This document shows positions 60,599 to 64,000 of a DNA stretch of 64,000 nt, in pieces. Position numbers and translations under genes: made by a program. The stretch is from a virus: IMG/VR virus record IMGVR_UViG_3300023174_000046, positions 124,001 through 188,000 of that record. One strand, written 5' to 3'. The first letter of the stretch is position 1; each line of letters opens with the position of its first letter. The notes below the pieces were generated by a model. That model saw only the letters and a list, made by a program, of their open reading frames with translations. It did not search any database and was not told where the DNA came from.

Positions 60599-60626
60599 TT
60601 GACTACTTCGTATTTTCCTGCATAAT
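60599..60626 (+). promoter_or_regulatory. Sigma70-like promoter of the uvdE operon
   Basis: TTGACT, 16 nt spacer, CATAAT, then 7 nt to ATG 60634; a leaderless start is expected. Confidence 0.75.
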
Positions 60627-60633
60627 ATAAGAA

Positions 60634-61530
60634 ATGAAGTTATCTTTGTGCTGTCAGAGTAATGTGCTTAATGACAAAGGCATTAAATTTCGCACCATGA
60701 CTGTGACACAATTCAAGAAGAAGCCTCTCAATGAATCTTTAAATGTGTTGTGTCATAGAATTGTAGAGAACTTTCAAACACTCAAAGCTACAGTAGAATT
60801 ATGCAAAAGCATGAACCTGGCTGGCATGCGCATTGGCAGCGACTTGATACCTGTTATCAATCACCCAGATCTTAATTTAGACTTTTACAAATTACCCATG
60901 CAAGATGAAATGATGCATGCTATTGGTGAAGCTAAACAAGCCATGAAATGTTCTGGCTTACGCTTTTCTGCTCATCCTTCTGAGTTTATTAGCTTAACAT
61001 CCGATAACCCTAAAGTTGTTGCCAATAGCATTCGCGATCTGATTGCTCATGCATTAGTGTTTGAATTGCTTGCATTGCCTGAATCATATGAAGCACCATT
61101 GAACATTCATATTCGCAAAGATGGTGATCCTGAAACGATCTATGCCAATGTGGTGCGTAGTTTGAAGCAATGTCCTGTCAATGTGACCAAGCGATTGGTT
61201 TTTGAGAATAATGACAACAAGAAAGGTGTGTGGAGCATCAGCAATTTGGTAAAATATTTTCATGCTCGTGATGGCATACCCATCACTTTTGATAATTTGC
61301 ATCACAAAATGTTGCCTGGAGATCTATCAGAGTCTGAAGCATTTCACTTGGCACATGGCACATGGCCTGTGATGCCCATATTTCATTATTCAGAAGGCAT
61401 AGGTGACACACGCAAGCATGCAGATTACGCACAATATGCTCCTCCAGATTATGGCAAACCTGTGGTATGGGAAGTGGAGCTCAAAGCTAAGGATAGAGCT
61501 ATTAACAAGATCATGGGCATGATTTCATGA
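60634..61530 (+). CDS. uvdE: UV damage endonuclease (UvdE/UVDE)
   Basis: A 298-residue TIM-barrel enzyme. SLCCQSN at the start, NLAGMRIGSDLIPVINHP, RFSAHPSEFISL, NIHIRKDG, LVFENNDNKKG, ITFDNLHHKM and HYSEGI give the metal-ligand set (His, Glu, Asp) in the usual order. UvdE nicks DNA 5' of UV photoproducts and other lesions. The length agrees with the family. The next gene starts inside its stop. Confidence 0.92.
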   Translation: MKLSLCCQSNVLNDKGIKFRTMTVTQFKKKPLNESLNVLCHRIVENFQTLKATVELCKSMNLAGMRIGSDLIPVINHPDLNLDFYKLPMQDEMMHAIGEAKQAMKCSGLRFSAHPSEFISLTSDNPKVVANSIRDLIAHALVFELLALPESYEAPLNIHIRKDGDPETIYANVVRSLKQCPVNVTKRLVFENNDNKKGVWSISNLVKYFHARDGIPITFDNLHHKMLPGDLSESEAFHLAHGTWPVMPIFHYSEGIGDTRKHADYAQYAPPDYGKPVVWEVELKAKDRAINKIMGMIS

Positions 61531-62279
61531 ACATTCTCATCATTGATGCTACCAATTTGTTGTACCGCATTTATCATGTGTTGCGTGTCACTGGAGGGCA
61601 GGACATGGTGCCTGCATACATGCGCAGCATCAACAAGTATGTGCGTGATTTTGCACCTGATGCAACATATGCAGTGTCAGATAAGCGCTTGATCAAAGGG
61701 CAGAAGAATTACAGACGTCAACAAGCTGATTACAAGCAAAACAGAGACTGTAGCATGTGGGAAACTGTGCATGCTGCTGAAGATGAATTGGAGCAGGTCA
61801 TGCAAACACAAGGCATTCACATGATGTATCCAGGCATACTGGAAGCAGATGATGTAATTGCATTCTTGTGCAAACATTTGACTGGGCGCAAGACCATAGT
61901 ATCCACAGACAATGACATGGTGCAATTGATTGATGAACATACACAATTGTATTCACCCATCAAGAAGGTGATCATTGATGTGCACAATTGCGAACAGCAT
62001 TTGCCAGTGCATGTGAACAAGTATCTGCTATACAAGAGCATACTAGGTGATGCATCAGATTGCATCAAAGGGTTATCAGGTTATGGCAAAGTGAAAGCCA
62101 AGAGATTAACAGAAAATTATGATGCGGAGTTTGCAAAATTATCTGTTGAACTGCAACAGCAACAGCTCAATAACATGAGGCTCATGAACTTGAATCAAGG
62201 TCTTATAGAACATCCAGAAGAACGCAATTGTTACATGCAGCAATTGCAACAATTAACAACCCAGAGTGCTTGCAATTGA
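61527..62279 (+). CDS. 5'-3' exonuclease (T4 RNase H/FEN type)
   Basis: A 250-residue protein. LIIDATNLLYR gives the first Asp, LEADDVIAFL the Asp/Glu cluster, TIVSTDNDMVQLI the third, and LGDASDCIKGLSGYGKVKAK the helix-hairpin DNA-binding part, all expected for FEN/RNase H of T4-like phages. It removes RNA primers and flaps at the fork. Coupled to uvdE by an ATGA overlap. Confidence 0.88.
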   Translation: MNILIIDATNLLYRIYHVLRVTGGQDMVPAYMRSINKYVRDFAPDATYAVSDKRLIKGQKNYRRQQADYKQNRDCSMWETVHAAEDELEQVMQTQGIHMMYPGILEADDVIAFLCKHLTGRKTIVSTDNDMVQLIDEHTQLYSPIKKVIIDVHNCEQHLPVHVNKYLLYKSILGDASDCIKGLSGYGKVKAKRLTENYDAEFAKLSVELQQQQLNNMRLMNLNQGLIEHPEERNCYMQQLQQLTTQSACN

Positions 62280-62283
62280 GTTT

Positions 62284-63126
62284 CTATAGAAACTCACCAT
62301 TATGATTGTATTTAAAAGTATTCTCCATATTACCTCTAAACAAATCTACAAACGCGCCACAATTTCCTGTATGGTTTACAACATACTTGCATTCAGCTAC
62401 TAATCTTAATACTGCATCAAATATTTGTGCTTTAGCAATAGGGTCGTCATTGGTTTCTTCATGTATTATAAGCCAAGTAACTTTACTGGTATCTGTAACA
62501 ACTGCTTCATCAAAGTAAAAACATTTCTCACCAAACTCTTGTTTAAAAAAGTCTCGAACTTGCAGCTGATCTGTTTGAATTAAAACCCTACACTCCGGGT
62601 GAATATTGGTAAGTTTTTTGGTTTGCTCCAAGACATATTCTTTAGAAGGGAGACGACATTCAGTGTGTTTATCTGTGCCCCTATAAAATACAGATATGGT
62701 TCTTTCAAAATTAATATTATACTTAGAAATTAATTGCTGTTTAATTGTATTAATTTGATCGGAAGGTGAGAAAAAACAATTTAAAATTTTTGTATAATCT
62801 TCAAAATTATATAATTTTATTGTATCCAAGTTATATGTATTTGCACCATTAAATGAGTCGGGTAAGAATAAATTTTTATTAACAGGTAGCTCGTTAATAT
62901 TATAATTTGTTTTATAAAATAGAGGGTAAATGTCAAGATTCTTGTCTCTTTTAAAATACCAAAAACCTTGCGCATAATTTATTTTATCTGGTATTATACC
63001 ACTGTTAAGACACATAATAAGAGATAAAAATGTTTGGTAGGAATTAGAATAAAATCCGCTGTTCCATCTATTATAAATAATTTTTTGGCCGTTTTCTTCT
63101 TCTAGAGTGCAATTGCAAAGCTGCAT
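62284..63126 (-). CDS. Fucosyltransferase-like glycosyltransferase (late, minus strand)
   Basis: A 280-residue protein. SVFYRGTDKHTECRLPS, VLIQTDQLQVRDFF and YVVNHTGNCGAFVDLF follow the GT-B pattern of NodZ/FUT8-like enzymes, as in the gene at 7508, of which it seems a distant paralogue. It is far from the sugar blocks, alone, and convergent with the exonuclease gene, with 4 nt between their ends. A late motif lies 5 nt before its ATG, so it is made when virion proteins are made, which suits a particle-glycosylating enzyme (inference). Confidence 0.6.
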   Translation of the reverse strand: MQLCNCTLEEENGQKIIYNRWNSGFYSNSYQTFLSLIMCLNSGIIPDKINYAQGFWYFKRDKNLDIYPLFYKTNYNINELPVNKNLFLPDSFNGANTYNLDTIKLYNFEDYTKILNCFFSPSDQINTIKQQLISKYNINFERTISVFYRGTDKHTECRLPSKEYVLEQTKKLTNIHPECRVLIQTDQLQVRDFFKQEFGEKCFYFDEAVVTDTSKVTWLIIHEETNDDPIAKAQIFDAVLRLVAECKYVVNHTGNCGAFVDLFRGNMENTFKYNHNGEFL

Positions 63127-63131
63127 TTAAT

Positions 63132-63139
63132 TATTTATT
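63132..63139 (-). promoter_or_regulatory. Late promoter AATAAATA (minus strand)
   Basis: Exactly 5 nt upstream of the ATG at 63124-63126. A second similar motif lies just upstream within a ggaagtatat direct repeat. Confidence 0.7.
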
Positions 63140-63165
63140 CGGAAGTATATTTATTTGGAAGTATA

Positions 63166-63193
63166 TTGCAATCATATCAAAATCCTATAATAT
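63166..63193 (+). promoter_or_regulatory. Sigma70-like promoter
   Basis: TTGCAA, 16 nt spacer, TAATAT, then 6 nt to ATG 63200. A TATAAT two bases earlier overlaps it. Divergent from the late promoter at 63132. Confidence 0.6.
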
Positions 63194-63199
63194 ATTCAT

Positions 63200-63880
63200 A
63201 TGGGCATGTTTGACACAGTTATTACAGAAGGATTAAAGCTCAAGGCTCCCAAGGAGATTGCTAACTTTCTCAGGATTAATAATGCAGAGTTTCCTGCTGA
63301 ATTTCAAACTAAAGATCTAGATAATGTTTTGGGTACTTATAAGATAAATGCAAAAGGTGATATCTTTAGAGAAGAAAGAAAGCCTACAGGTAAAAAAATA
63401 TCTTATGAATTGCCTTTTTTAAGCTGGAAAGATAATAGATCATGGTTAGAGAGAGTATACTGGAAGATCAAGTATAAAGAAAATAAAAAAGAGAAAATTA
63501 AGTTAATTGACGAAACAAAGCCAGTATTTGTAAGAGTAAAATTAACAAATACTTTCACAATGTTAGCTGTAGAACAGATTAGTGGTAGGAATTTAGTTTT
63601 AGATTACGAGGTTAAAGCAATAGATGGCAAGGTTAAATCAACAAAACTCTTGGAATGGTCTTTAGAGTCTGAAAAAGATGCACAAAAGCGTCATCTGGAT
63701 GATAAAGAGTTTACATTACAAACAGATAGAGCCATGGCTAAGCATAGAGAATTAAGATCCAAATGGTATTATCCTGTATTAAAAGAAACTTATAATCCTT
63801 TTATATTCTTTTCTCGCATAACGGTTCAAGCTGCTTGCAACACTATAGTGCGCTGGAGCTACAGCTGGACGGGTATATAA
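63200..63880 (+). CDS. Hypothetical phage protein (MGMFDTV start)
   Basis: A 226-residue protein. The N-terminus MGMFDTVITEGLKLKAP resembles a family of small phage proteins beginning MGMFD. The centre (WLERVYWKIKYKENKKEKIK) is basic, and LEWSLESEKDAQKRHLDDKE is helical. Function unknown; leaderless start predicted. Confidence 0.55.
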   Translation: MGMFDTVITEGLKLKAPKEIANFLRINNAEFPAEFQTKDLDNVLGTYKINAKGDIFREERKPTGKKISYELPFLSWKDNRSWLERVYWKIKYKENKKEKIKLIDETKPVFVRVKLTNTFTMLAVEQISGRNLVLDYEVKAIDGKVKSTKLLEWSLESEKDAQKRHLDDKEFTLQTDRAMAKHRELRSKWYYPVLKETYNPFIFFSRITVQAACNTIVRWSYSWTGI

Positions 63881-63881
63881 T
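63876..63881 (+). promoter_or_regulatory. Promoter -10 TATAAT
   Basis: Overlaps the previous stop and is exactly 6 nt before ATG 63888. The -35 is weak. Confidence 0.5.
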
Positions 63882-63887
63882 AAGAAT

Positions 63888-64000
63888 ATGACATATACGC
63901 TCAAAGTGGAGCAAAACGAAATTACAGGTGAATATTTTATTATATTGCCAGAAAAACTTTTAAAAAGAATGAAGTGGAAGACTGGTGATAATATTAAATG
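63888..64000 (+). CDS. AbrB/MazE-like DNA-binding protein (cut by window end)
   Basis: The first 37 residues are visible and the gene runs past the window. EYFIILPEKLLKRMKWKTGD matches the swapped-hairpin AbrB/MazE/SpoVT fold (L-P, then W-x-x-G-D). It is probably a small transcription or antitoxin factor. Leaderless start predicted. Confidence 0.55.
   Translation, partial: MTYTLKVEQNEITGEYFIILPEKLLKRMKWKTGDNIK

Overview
The window is 64 kb of a large T4-like tailed phage (Caudoviricetes, myovirus-type virion). A T4 gp20-type portal, a neck protein, a gp4-type head-completion nuclease and a gp15-type tail-completion protein lie in a row. T4-type late promoters (TATAAATA class), a 5'-3' exonuclease of the T4 RNase H kind, UvdE, an HNH endonuclease and one tRNA-Leu complete the picture. 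The host is probably a PVC-group bacterium, most likely Verrucomicrobiota. Three carried genes have the look of that group: a PEP-CTERM protein with autotransporter-type beta repeats, a pseudopilin with the H-X9-DG signature, and a secreted FecR-domain protein. The genome is AT-rich, most of all in the sugar-gene blocks. No stretch longer than about 300 bases lacks a gene.

Layout. 0-5.6 kb: virion surface proteins with Thr-Pro linkers, one lectin-like and one beta-propeller. 5.7-12.6 kb: first sugar block (GlcNAc-transferase of the Skp1 type, two FkbM methyltransferases, fucosyltransferase-like and CAP10-like enzymes, an HtrL-GT2 fusion). 12.6-22 kb: baseplate and fibre proteins, including a fibre with an S74 self-cleaving chaperone. 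22-35 kb: second sugar block (GT8, GT32, two more GT-A enzymes, radical SAM/SPASM, amidinotransferase, GT31, PIG-L deacetylase, 2OG oxygenase, flavin halogenase, methyltransferase, short UDP-sugar dehydrogenase). 35-38 kb: small genes, a membrane coiled-coil protein and a PD-(D/E)XK nuclease. 38.3-42.3 kb: portal, neck, head and tail completion. 42.3-48.7 kb: an RCC1 seven-blade protein and a 1565-residue YadA-head-like fibre. 48.7-55 kb: many small genes, a tRNA and HNH. 55-60.6 kb: the host-like envelope cassette. 60.6-64 kb: UvdE, exonuclease, a minus-strand glycosyltransferase and small genes.

Two patterns stand out. First, promoter and start codon are locked together. Late motifs (n-A-T/T-AAATA) usually sit exactly 5 nt before ATG or GTG, and sigma70-like promoters (TTGnnn, 15-16 or occasionally 17 nt, TAtaAT-like) sit 6-7 nt before it. 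Both spacings put the expected transcription start on the start codon, so many mRNAs should be leaderless. Second, about 20 sugar-transfer and sugar-modifying genes are interleaved with virion proteins that carry long Thr-Pro tracts. This suggests that the phage glycosylates its own particle with an unusual, possibly guanidinylated or halogenated, glycan. That function is inference from gene content.
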